Part shown: piece after piece, positions 1 to 4,487 of the stretch
How the letters are laid out: the number at the start of each line of letters is the position of its first letter
How positions within the stretch are numbered: the first letter of the stretch is position 1
Source: Asaia bogorensis
Lineage (GTDB): Bacteria > Pseudomonadota > Alphaproteobacteria > Acetobacterales > Acetobacteraceae
Assembly: GCA_945871455.1 (NCBI GenBank)
Contig: CAMBXJ010000227.1
Location: forward strand, 1-7,146
Length of the DNA: 7,146 nucleotides
Direction of reading: 5' to 3'
Position numbers and translations under genes: made by a program
The notes under the pieces: model-generated
Told to the model about the DNA's origin: nothing
Databases searched by the model: none
The model's input: the letters and a program-made list of their open reading frames with translations, nothing else

Positions 1-980
1 AACTTTATATCGGCCCGCCGGATCAGGTCCGCGAAATACGCCGACTGCGCCCTGACCCGATCGCGCAACTGCGTCATCGACAGCGCGTCCGGGTAGATCC
101 GGATGCCGCCCGCGAACTGGCTGGCCTTGAAGTCATTGTCGGAGTGTACCGTGGCGATTTCCCGATGGAGCGCTTCCAGAATCGGCGTCGGCACCCCAGC
201 GGGGGCATAGGCGCCGTACCACACAGGCACATCGTACTCGGGAAACCCCTGCTCCTTCATCGTCCCGACATTCGGAAACTCCACGTACCGCTCATCCGCC
301 AGAATCGCCAGCAGCGAAAGTTTTCCGGCTTTGGCATGTGGGAAGATGCTGGTGTCGAACATGCAATCCACATTGCCGGCCAGAAGATCGGGCAACGCCT
401 CCCCCACACCTTTGTACGGGACGTGCAGCAGATCGATACCGGCCATCAATTTCAGCGTCTCGGCCCGCAAATGGTTCACCGAACCGACGCCAGCGGTGGC
501 AAAGGTGTATTTGCCGGGGTTCTTTTTCGCGAGCGCCACGAATTCGGTCATGTTCTTGACGCCAAGGGACGGATGCGCCGCAAAACCGGAAATCGACTCG
601 CCCATGCGCCCGATCGTTACCAGATTGGTCAAGGGATCGTAACTGAGTTTGCGCAGATGCGGGATCAATTGGATCGGCGCCTGCGGCGTCATCAGGATTG
701 TATAGCCATCGGGCGCGGAGCGGACGACGGTTTCGGTGCCTACGGTACCCGCGCCACCACCGCGATGCTCCACGACGAATTGCTGCCCCATCTGCCGCGA
801 GAGCCGCTCCGCCACCGGCCGCACGACGAAATCGGTCCCCGCCCCCGGTGCATAGGGCACGATCACCCGCACCGGCCGGTTCGGGTATCCGGTTTGTGCC
901 CTGGATTTCCTTGCATATCCCGCGGATAGGACACCCAGTCCTAGGGTTGCCACGAGATTGCGCCGACTTATGACCGGCAT
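1..980 (-). CDS. Bug/TctC-family tripartite tricarboxylate transporter substrate-binding protein (3' end outside window)
   Basis: Periplasmic solute receptor of the Bug (TctC-like) family, which binds carboxylates or related small organic acids and in some cases hands them to a TctAB membrane pair. It reads on the minus strand from an ATG at 980 to position 1, giving 326 residues without a stop. Family members are usually about 320-330 residues, and the visible end (ADIK) matches the usual C-terminus, so only a few residues are missing. The leader SRRNLV followed by LGLGVLSAG resembles a twin-arginine signal, with likely cleavage near residue 29. Mature family marks are YPNRPVRVIVPYAPGAGTD (residues 32-50), the APDGYTIL block (89-96), a GSVNHL segment (166-171), HVPYKG (186-191) and a VPVWYGAYAPAGVPTPI block (251-267). 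GGGAGG-type Shine-Dalgarno at 987-993 lies 6 bases before the ATG. No TctA or TctB gene is visible, so it may be an orphan receptor, as is common in this family. The ligand cannot be inferred. Confidence 0.93.
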   Translation of the reverse strand, partial: MPVISRRNLVATLGLGVLSAGYARKSRAQTGYPNRPVRVIVPYAPGAGTDFVVRPVAERLSRQMGQQFVVEHRGGGAGTVGTETVVRSAPDGYTILMTPQAPIQLIPHLRKLSYDPLTNLVTIGRMGESISGFAAHPSLGVKNMTEFVALAKKNPGKYTFATAGVGSVNHLRAETLKLMAGIDLLHVPYKGVGEALPDLLAGNVDCMFDTSIFPHAKAGKLSLLAILADERYVEFPNVGTMKEQGFPEYDVPVWYGAYAPAGVPTPILEALHREIATVHSDNDFKASQFAGGIRIYPDALSMTQLRDRVRAQSAYFADLIRRADIK

Positions 981-986
981 CGTTAT

Positions 987-993
987 TCCTCCC
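987..993 (-). promoter_or_regulatory. Ribosome binding site for the Bug-family gene
   Basis: Read on the minus strand this is GGGAGGA, a near-perfect anti-Shine-Dalgarno match, 6 bases before the ATG at 980. It fixes the start codon and hence the Tat-like leader. Confidence 0.75.
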
Positions 994-1283
994 TGTGTTG
1001 TTATTGGTGTTCGTACGACGATCGACTCATGTTTCCCTTGCGTGGACGTGGCATCATTCAACCATAAACCGGCGAGAGCCTCCATCTTTTGTGCGCCACG
1101 GGGTGAATTGCGGCCCGCGACGTGGTGCGACACTCACCCCGGGGATGCGAACCCGATTGGCCGCGATGATCGGCGTGCAGTCCAATGTGGGTAGTTTCCG
1201 AGCCTACATTCACGCGACCCCGCTCACCACTATCGTCAGGGCGACAGCAAGTGCCGGACAGAGGCACATAACCGCTTCCAGTT

Positions 1284-1311
1284 GCCTGGCCGTTTTTCTG
1301 TTGCGCCAGGC
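1284..1311 (+). promoter_or_regulatory. Possible 5' leader hairpin upstream of the PRC-barrel gene
   Basis: GCCTGGC and GCCAGGC form a perfect 7-bp stem with a 14-base loop that contains a run of five T residues. It ends 13 bases before the AGGAG ribosome binding site at 1325-1329, so if transcribed it could affect translation or mRNA stability. It could also be a protein-binding site in DNA. No function is shown by sequence alone. Confidence 0.3.
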
Positions 1312-1324
1312 CCAGGAACGCAAA

Positions 1325-1329
1325 AGGAG
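1325..1329 (+). promoter_or_regulatory. Ribosome binding site deciding the PRC-barrel gene start
   Basis: AGGAG, within an A-rich AAAAGGAGA context, lies 7 bases before the ATG at 1337. The same reading frame is open far upstream to 995, but the strong Shine-Dalgarno site and the start of PRC-barrel homology place the real start at 1337. Confidence 0.8.
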
Positions 1330-1336
1330 ATTAACC

Positions 1337-1705
1337 ATGGCTGACATGGCATCGATCACGTCTGGAAATCTCATCGCCGCCGAGAAGGTAAACGGGACCA
1401 GCGTTTACAATCTCGCGGGCGAACAGCTTGGCGTTGTGGACGACATCATGATCGACAAGGTGACAGGCCGAGCGATCTATGCGGTCATGTCGTTCGGTGG
1501 GTTTTTGGGGATGGGCGAGAAATACCATCCGTTGCCCTGGGCGACGTTGAAATACGACGCCGGCCAAGGTGGGTATGTCGTCAATCTCGACAAGAATACC
1601 CTGGAGGGCGCCCCAACTTACGACAGCGGTTCGGACTTCGAATGGACCCCCGACTACGGCCGTACCGTAGATCGCTACTACAATGTTCCGACCTACTGGC
1701 TGTAG
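1337..1705 (+). CDS. PRC-barrel domain protein
   Basis: A 122-residue protein consisting almost entirely of one PRC-barrel domain, the small beta-barrel fold found in the photosynthetic reaction-centre H subunit, in RimM and in many stand-alone bacterial proteins. Diagnostic features are VYNLAGEQLGVVDDIMID (residues 23-40), a variable turn VTGRAIYAVMSFGG (42-55), the HPLPWATLKYD strand (64-74) and GGYVVNLDKNTLEGAP (78-93). A tail rich in Tyr, Asp and Trp follows (94-122). There is no signal peptide or membrane segment, so it is probably cytosolic or associated with a membrane face through a partner. Stand-alone members of this type are frequent in Alphaproteobacteria, often beside stress or envelope genes as here, but their biochemical role is mostly unknown. 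A hairpin begins shortly after the stop, so it may be monocistronic. The family call is firm; the function is not known. Confidence 0.92.
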   Translation: MADMASITSGNLIAAEKVNGTSVYNLAGEQLGVVDDIMIDKVTGRAIYAVMSFGGFLGMGEKYHPLPWATLKYDAGQGGYVVNLDKNTLEGAPTYDSGSDFEWTPDYGRTVDRYYNVPTYWL

Positions 1706-1719
1706 TCGCAACTGTCATC

Positions 1720-1766
1720 CCGGCCGCGGCGGTCTCGTGCCGTCCGCCGGTCATCCGAGCGGCCGG
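1720..1766 (+). repeat. Nested G+C-rich inverted repeat downstream of the PRC-barrel gene
   Basis: CCGGCCGC (1720-1727) is the exact reverse complement of GCGGCCGG (1759-1766), and GGCGG (1728-1732) can pair with CCGCC (1744-1748) inside it. The RNA could fold into a stable G+C-rich stem about 15 bases after the stop codon at 1705. It has no T-tract of its own; together with the next hairpin it could protect the transcript 3' end or aid termination. Confidence 0.4.
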
Positions 1767-1772
1767 ACCAAG

Positions 1773-1792
1773 ATGGGACCGGGTGGTCCCAT
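1773..1792 (+). terminator. Candidate terminator hairpin of the PRC-barrel gene
   Basis: ATGGGACC (1773-1780) and GGTCCCAT (1785-1792) form a perfect 8-bp stem closed by the 4-base loop GGGT. It is followed by TCTATG, a weak T-rich tail at best. It sits 67 bases after the PRC-barrel stop and 129 bases before the next start, a position consistent with a weak intrinsic terminator or a 3' stabilising hairpin. Confidence 0.45.
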
Positions 1793-1910
1793 TCTATGCC
1801 GCAAATCGTTCACTGACGCACCCGGCAGGGCCAGGCGCGCCGCTGCGAGTCGGCGCGGACTAGTTCTGACATACCAACATCGACAATGCGTTCCGATCTC
1901 AACATAATTT

Positions 1911-1916
1911 TGGAGA
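1911..1916 (+). promoter_or_regulatory. Ribosome binding site of the PepSY-like protein gene
   Basis: TGGAGA lies 5 bases before the ATG at 1922. The frame is open back to an upstream ATG at 1886, but that one lacks a good Shine-Dalgarno site and would put charged residues (RSDLN) ahead of the signal peptide. The start at 1922 gives a normal export signal. Confidence 0.65.
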
Positions 1917-1921
1917 CTACC

Positions 1922-2359
1922 ATGTACTCAAGAATTGCCTTGGCACTGGCGGCGATGGCTTCGGCCGGCATTGGTGTCGCGGTCGCTCAAACGACCCCGA
2001 GCCCCACTCCCTCCACGCCGCCCGCCGCCATGACCACCGCCCCGCCCATGGTGGTTGCCCCGCCCGCGGCAACGACCACTTCGCCGATGTATTCGACCCC
2101 CGCACCGAGCGCGACGACATCGACGACAGCGCCGTCCGCGGTCGCGACCAGCACGACGCCGGTGCCGGCTGGCGCGCCCGTCGCGGGTGCCAACAGCTTC
2201 ACAGAGGGCCAGGCACGGTCACGGATAGAGGGCCAAGGCTTCACCGACGTGAAGGACCTGGCCAAGGACGATCAGTCCATCTGGCGCGGCACCGCGATGA
2301 AGAGCGGCGTTTCGACCCGTGTCGCCCTCGACTACCAGGGCAACATCGTCAGCAACTGA
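1922..2359 (+). CDS. Exported Pro/Thr/Ala-rich protein with PepSY-like C-terminal domain
   Basis: A 145-residue exported protein in three parts. Residues 1-22 are a Sec signal peptide (MYSRIALALAAMASAG...VA) with predicted cleavage after A22 in VAVAQ. Residues 23-90 are a low-complexity linker almost wholly of Pro, Thr, Ser, Ala and Val, with no charged residue, expected to be extended and unstructured. Residues 91-145 form the only folded part: a helix (FTEGQARSRIEGQGF), then VKDLAKDDQSIWRGTAMKSG and VALDYQGNIVSN, the helix-strand-strand pattern of a PepSY-like domain (alignment from memory, moderate confidence). PepSY domains occur as peptidase inhibitors or as small periplasmic modules of unclear role. 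Nothing shows a peptidase partner here. The linker suggests the domain is held away from the membrane or wall, but there is no lipobox or membrane anchor. It is followed by a 12-bp hairpin and then the YflT-like gene. Confidence 0.85.
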   Translation: MYSRIALALAAMASAGIGVAVAQTTPSPTPSTPPAAMTTAPPMVVAPPAATTTSPMYSTPAPSATTSTTAPSAVATSTTPVPAGAPVAGANSFTEGQARSRIEGQGFTDVKDLAKDDQSIWRGTAMKSGVSTRVALDYQGNIVSN

Positions 2360-2388
2360 TCAAGACCGGCACTTCGAACCTGCCATCT

Positions 2389-2423
2389 CACGACAACACG
2401 TCCAATCGCGGCGTGTTGTCGTG
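2389..2423 (+). terminator. 12-bp perfect hairpin between the PepSY-like and YflT-like genes
   Basis: CACGACAACACG (2389-2400) is the exact reverse complement of CGTGTTGTCGTG (2412-2423), with an 11-base loop. It starts 29 bases after the upstream stop and ends 18 bases before the ATG at 2442. No T-tract follows (TCAATAG), so it is not a textbook intrinsic terminator. It could be a partial terminator, a processing or stabilising element, or an operator for the downstream gene. The Shine-Dalgarno at 2429-2433 lies just outside the stem. Confidence 0.5.
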
Positions 2424-2428
2424 TCAAT

Positions 2429-2433
2429 AGGGA
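2429..2433 (+). promoter_or_regulatory. Ribosome binding site deciding the YflT-like gene start
   Basis: AGGGA lies 8 bases before the ATG at 2442. The frame is open back to 2319, overlapping the previous gene, but residues encoded before 2442 have no homology-like character and cross the hairpin. The YflT-like domain begins right at the 2442 start. Confidence 0.6.
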
Positions 2434-2441
2434 TTACGTGC

Positions 2442-3062
2442 ATGCCCAATCATATCGTCACAGGACTGTACGATTCATATGAGGCCGCCGAACATACGGT
2501 CCGCGACCTGAAAGCCGCGAGTGTGCCTGACGCCGACATCAGCCTGATCGCAAATCGATCCAGTGAAGTGGTTCGCACCGACGCGACATCGGATGGCGCA
2601 ATTGCTGGCGCGGAAACCGGCGCATCCGTCGGCGGCGTCCTGGGCGCCGGAGCGGGCCTTCTCGCGGGTCTCGGCATCCTCGCCATTCCCGGCGTGGGAC
2701 CGGTCGTTGCGGCGGGCTGGCTGATCGCCGCCGCCGCCGGGGCCGCGGCAGGGGCCGGCGTTGGCGGTGTGTCAGGCGGGATCATCGGTTCCATGACAGA
2801 CTCCGGTGTCACCCCGGAACATGCCCATTTCTACGCGGAAGGCGTTCGCCGCGGCGGTACCCTGGTCTCCGCGCGCGTCGACGCCGATCGGGTGTCGACA
2901 GTCGAGGCGATCATGGCACGGTTTGGCCGCGTGGATCCGATCGCGCGGGAGCAGGGTTATCGCGCTGACGGCTGGACCGCGTTCCACGAAAAGGGCGCTC
3001 CGTACGGCCCCGCCGAACTGGAGCAAAACCGTGCGCGTTATGCCGAACGTCCGCCGGCCTGA
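2442..3062 (+). CDS. YflT-like general stress protein with glycine-zipper core
   Basis: A 206-residue protein. Residues 5-38 (IVTGLYDSYEAAEHTVRDL, then VPDADISLIANR) match the opening of the YflT / general stress protein 17M type domain: a strand, a helix that begins with DSYEAAE, and the DADISLIA strand. Residues 52-117 are a long Gly/Ala-rich hydrophobic stretch with repeated GxxxG spacing (GAIAGAETGASVGGVLGAG, then AGLGILAIPGVGPVVAAGW, then AGAAAGAGVGGVSGG). This could form glycine-zipper membrane helices or a membrane-inserting hairpin. Residues 127-158 (AHFYAEGVRRGGTLVSARV and the following helix) look like the second half of the same alpha/beta domain. There is no signal peptide. Known relatives are induced by heat, salt or ethanol stress in Bacillus; the molecular role is unknown. 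The tail after 165 is polar. Confidence is good for family type and low for biochemistry. Confidence 0.85.
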   Translation: MPNHIVTGLYDSYEAAEHTVRDLKAASVPDADISLIANRSSEVVRTDATSDGAIAGAETGASVGGVLGAGAGLLAGLGILAIPGVGPVVAAGWLIAAAAGAAAGAGVGGVSGGIIGSMTDSGVTPEHAHFYAEGVRRGGTLVSARVDADRVSTVEAIMARFGRVDPIAREQGYRADGWTAFHEKGAPYGPAELEQNRARYAERPPA

Positions 3063-3295
3063 AGCCGTGACCTCCGCCGACTGAACATCGGTCGATCAGG
3101 ACGGATGGCTCGCGCCGATATGCAAGCGGCTGATCGGCGTGTGCCGCCACCTCGTCGGGCGAGCAGCACCGGGCCACTTGCACCGGACCAATCGGCTGCA
3201 TCGTCGTCCCAACCGCGGATTGCGTGGCTTCAACGCCATGGCCCCTGGTGCCCCATTGATGCGCCGAGCGCCACGCCGTCCTGTCACGTCCAGTG

Positions 3296-3316
3296 TGAGG
3301 CTCCCTGACCGCCTCA
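3296..3316 (+). terminator. Weak hairpin, possible plus-strand terminator
   Basis: TGAGGC (3296-3301) and GCCTCA (3311-3316) form a 6-bp stem with a 9-base loop, followed by TTCTAG. It is 233 bases after the YflT-like stop, and it overlaps and competes with the 3304-3338 hairpin. The evidence is weak. Confidence 0.25.
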
Positions 3317-3338
3317 TTCTAGGGATCCAGGCGTCAGG
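3304..3338. repeat. Inverted repeat with one bulge
   Basis: CCTGACCGCCT (3304-3314) pairs with AGGCGTCAGG (3329-3338) over 10 bp with one bulged C and a 14-base loop. There is no T-run on either side. It may be part of the transcript-end structure between the convergent genes. Confidence 0.4.
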
Positions 3339-3361
3339 CTCTCTGGCCCGCACGGCAAAAC

Positions 3362-3399
3362 CCCGACTGACTGCAAACACACGGTTGCAGTCAGTCGGG
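3362..3399 (-). terminator. Strong intrinsic terminator of the 3436-4236 minus-strand operon
   Basis: CCCGACTGACTGCAA (3362-3376) and TTGCAGTCAGTCGGG (3385-3399) form a perfect 15-bp stem with an 8-base loop (3377-3384). Read on the minus strand, the stem is followed by GTTTTG, so the T-tract is on the correct side for transcripts coming from the gene that ends at 3436, 37 bases away. On the plus strand the sequence after the stem (TTGAAGCG) is not T-rich, so it acts mainly in one direction. Confidence 0.85.
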
Positions 3400-3435
3400 T
3401 TGAAGCGTCCAGTCCCGCGCCGCCGCTATGTGGCT

Positions 3436-3936
3436 TTACGGGTCCAGTTTTTCGCGTGCGATTTCGTCGTCGATACCGGCGGCGATGAGCGGATCAACCC
3501 CAACCGGCGATCCCGTTCCCAAGCCGTCCGGAACGGGGTTCAGAATGACAGAGCTCGTAACCGCTTCCATTGCCTTCAGCCCGAGTTCCATCAATGCCCG
3601 GCTATCGCTCGGCAACTCGGTCTTTATCCTGGATCGCAGATCCTTCAAGACAAGATTGTAGGAACGAGCGATCGGCGGCAAGTCCAGCGTGTCCTTGGCC
3701 TCCAGCACATCATGCAGGTTGGCAAGTTCACCGCCAGTCATGCCTTCATTCGAAGCCGCGGACATCTGGCGAGCGTCCTGCTCCAGCGTTTCCAGAATAT
3801 CGGCTTTCTGCGTTTTCGAGAGAGCCGGGTCGATCACGACATCATGCGGTTCGACGAAGAAGGCATGCGGCTTTTCGATTTTGGCTTCTTTCGGATCGAT
3901 CTCTTCCAATCGTTCCTCCTTCGTTGTTCCTGACAT
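3436..3936 (-). CDS. Uncharacterised 166-residue soluble protein
   Basis: I do not recognise this gene with certainty. The ATG at 3936 gives 166 residues; a GTG at 3942 would add two (M-I), and neither has a clear Shine-Dalgarno. The N-terminus (1-24) is charged and Glu/Lys-rich. Residues 30-55 (PHDVVIDPALSKTQKADIL and then ETLEQDAR) resemble, from memory, a motif seen in small alphaproteobacterial proteins: a D-x-x-LS-x-x-x-K start followed by a helix ending in D-A-R. Next come MTGGELANLHDVLEA and the helix PPIARSYNLVLKDLRSRI. The tail is Gly/Pro/Asp-rich. There is no signal peptide or membrane segment, so it is probably cytosolic. It begins 48 bases after the stop of the glycine-zipper lipoprotein gene on the same strand and is followed by a strong terminator, so the two probably share a transcript. 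The good terminator placement and ordinary amino-acid composition support this frame over the overlapping plus-strand frames. Confidence 0.75.
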   Translation of the reverse strand: MSGTTKEERLEEIDPKEAKIEKPHAFFVEPHDVVIDPALSKTQKADILETLEQDARQMSAASNEGMTGGELANLHDVLEAKDTLDLPPIARSYNLVLKDLRSRIKTELPSDSRALMELGLKAMEAVTSSVILNPVPDGLGTGSPVGVDPLIAAGIDDEIAREKLDP

Positions 3937-3984
3937 GATCACGACCGTCGTCGCCCGTGGTAGACTGCGGTCCGCGACCGGAAA

Positions 3985-4236
3985 CTATTCGCGCTTCCAA
4001 ACGGGCTTGCCGAGGTCGACCTGTTTCGGCGTCGTGCTCGCACCGACGATCGCGCCGGAGCCTCCACCAATAACGGCACCGGCCGCGACACCAACCGGTC
4101 CGCCAACCAAGCCCACCGTCGCACCGGTGGCCGCACCCGCCGCGGCGCCGCCTTGGACACGACCAGGCTCACTGCTGCCGCACGCGGCCAGAAGAACAAC
4201 CGTCCCGGCAAGGGTAAGCTGTGAAATAATATTCAT
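3985..4236 (-). CDS. Small glycine-zipper lipoprotein
   Basis: An 83-residue outer-envelope lipoprotein candidate. Residues 1-18 form a lipoprotein signal peptide (MNIISQLTLAGTVVLLAA) and the lipobox LAAC places the lipidated Cys at position 19. Ser-Ser follow it, giving no Asp at +2, consistent with outer-membrane sorting by the E. coli rule. Residues 29-66 are a Gly/Ala/Val-rich segment with repeated GxxxG spacing (GGAAAGAATGATVGLVGG and then AAGAVIGGGSGAIVGA), typical of glycine-zipper 2TM-like or YMGG-like small lipoproteins. The end is a short charged tail (PKQVDLGKPVWKRE). AAAGG at 4245-4249 (minus strand) is 8 bases before the ATG. A long open reading frame continues upstream through the neighbouring oxidoreductase gene in a different frame, but the lipobox, ribosome site and composition fix the start at 4236. 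It probably leads an operon with the 3436-3936 gene. Related proteins are linked to envelope stability; no function is established here. Confidence 0.88.
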   Translation of the reverse strand: MNIISQLTLAGTVVLLAACGSSEPGRVQGGAAAGAATGATVGLVGGPVGVAAGAVIGGGSGAIVGASTTPKQVDLGKPVWKRE

Positions 4237-4254
4237 GATGAGAACCTTTGTATT

Positions 4255-4298
4255 GTTCCTCGGCATCCAGACGTAAGGCAAACAAAGCCGAGAGGAAC
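4255..4298. promoter_or_regulatory. Inverted repeat upstream of the lipoprotein gene
   Basis: GTTCCTCGGC (4255-4264) pairs with GCCGAGAGGAAC (4287-4298) apart from a 2-base bulge, with a 22-base spacer. It begins 18 bases upstream of the lipoprotein start at 4236, overlapping the likely leader or promoter. It could be an operator or a leader hairpin. I found no clear -35/-10 pair here, nor GGAAC followed at 16-17 bases by GTT. Confidence 0.3.
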
Positions 4299-4487
4299 GG
4301 GAGATAATGATGATTGGGACGAAAAACGACTTGTGGATAATACTCAGACTCGCTCGTCTTCGAGACGTCCGTTTGAAAAGTGCCAGAGCAGTGTCGCAGC
4401 GACTGTAACGCCGCAAACCACCCTGGTACTTTGCCTTGCCGCACGAATCAGCGGTGGCTTGCCTCCCTATCGCGCCGATACGGCCCC

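Larger units (their letters stand above)
981..1336. other. Divergent intergenic region with short inverted repeats
   Basis: These 356 bases separate the minus-strand binding-protein gene from the plus-strand PRC-barrel gene and must hold both promoters. I see no convincing sigma-70 or EcfG-type promoter. Three inverted repeats stand out: CGGGGTGA (1099-1106) with TCACCCCG (1134-1141); AATGTGGG (1184-1191) with CCTACATT (1203-1210), an 8-bp stem with one G-U pair and an 11-base loop; and GCCTGGC (1284-1290) with GCCAGGC (1305-1311), which lies just before the ribosome binding site of the next gene. Open frames crossing this stretch (for example one starting at 995) give Arg/Pro-rich translations without family features and are not supported as genes. 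Confidence 0.5.
3063..3435. other. Convergent intergenic region with hairpins, no supported gene
   Basis: These 373 bases lie between the YflT-like gene and the convergent minus-strand gene ending at 3436. Open frames on both strands here yield Arg/Pro/Ser-rich translations without family features and are taken as high-GC shadows. The first 230 bases show nothing I can name. The last 140 bases hold three hairpin-forming repeats, listed separately, the last of which is a strong minus-strand terminator. Confidence 0.6.

Noticed and set aside
144..929. Plus-strand open frame of 261 codons across the Bug-family gene
   Set aside because: It overlaps the opposite-strand binding protein, which has strong family motifs, a Tat-like leader and a good ribosome site. 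The plus-strand translation is His/Arg/Pro-rich and shows no family features, so it is a high-GC shadow.
995..1336. N-terminal extension of the PRC-barrel frame back to 995
   Set aside because: The extra 114 codons are Arg/Thr-rich, cross the divergent control region, and lack a ribosome site at their start. AGGAG at 1325-1329 and the PRC homology support the ATG at 1337.
1880..1908. Sigma-70-like boxes TCGACA and CATAAT with 17-base spacing upstream of the PepSY-like gene
   Set aside because: Each box matches the consensus at 5 of 6 positions with ideal spacing, but transcription would start near 1915, inside the TGGAGA ribosome site and about 7 bases before the ATG. Probably coincidental, unless the mRNA is leaderless.
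1985..2195. Short-period tandem repeat or CRISPR-like array in the Pro/Thr-rich coding stretch
   Set aside because: The repetitiveness comes from low-complexity Pro/Thr/Ala codons. There is no fixed-length direct repeat with unique spacers.
3139..3933. Plus-strand open frame of 264 codons over the uncharacterised minus-strand gene
   Set aside because: Crosses the strong minus-strand terminator and the convergent intergenic region, with Arg-rich composition and no ribosome site. The minus-strand reading has a more protein-like composition and correct terminator placement.
4468..4480. Small palindrome TATCG-CGC-CGATA just after the LLM oxidoreductase stop as a terminator
   Set aside because: Only a 5-bp stem with a 3-base loop and no T-tract on the minus strand; too weak to call a terminator.
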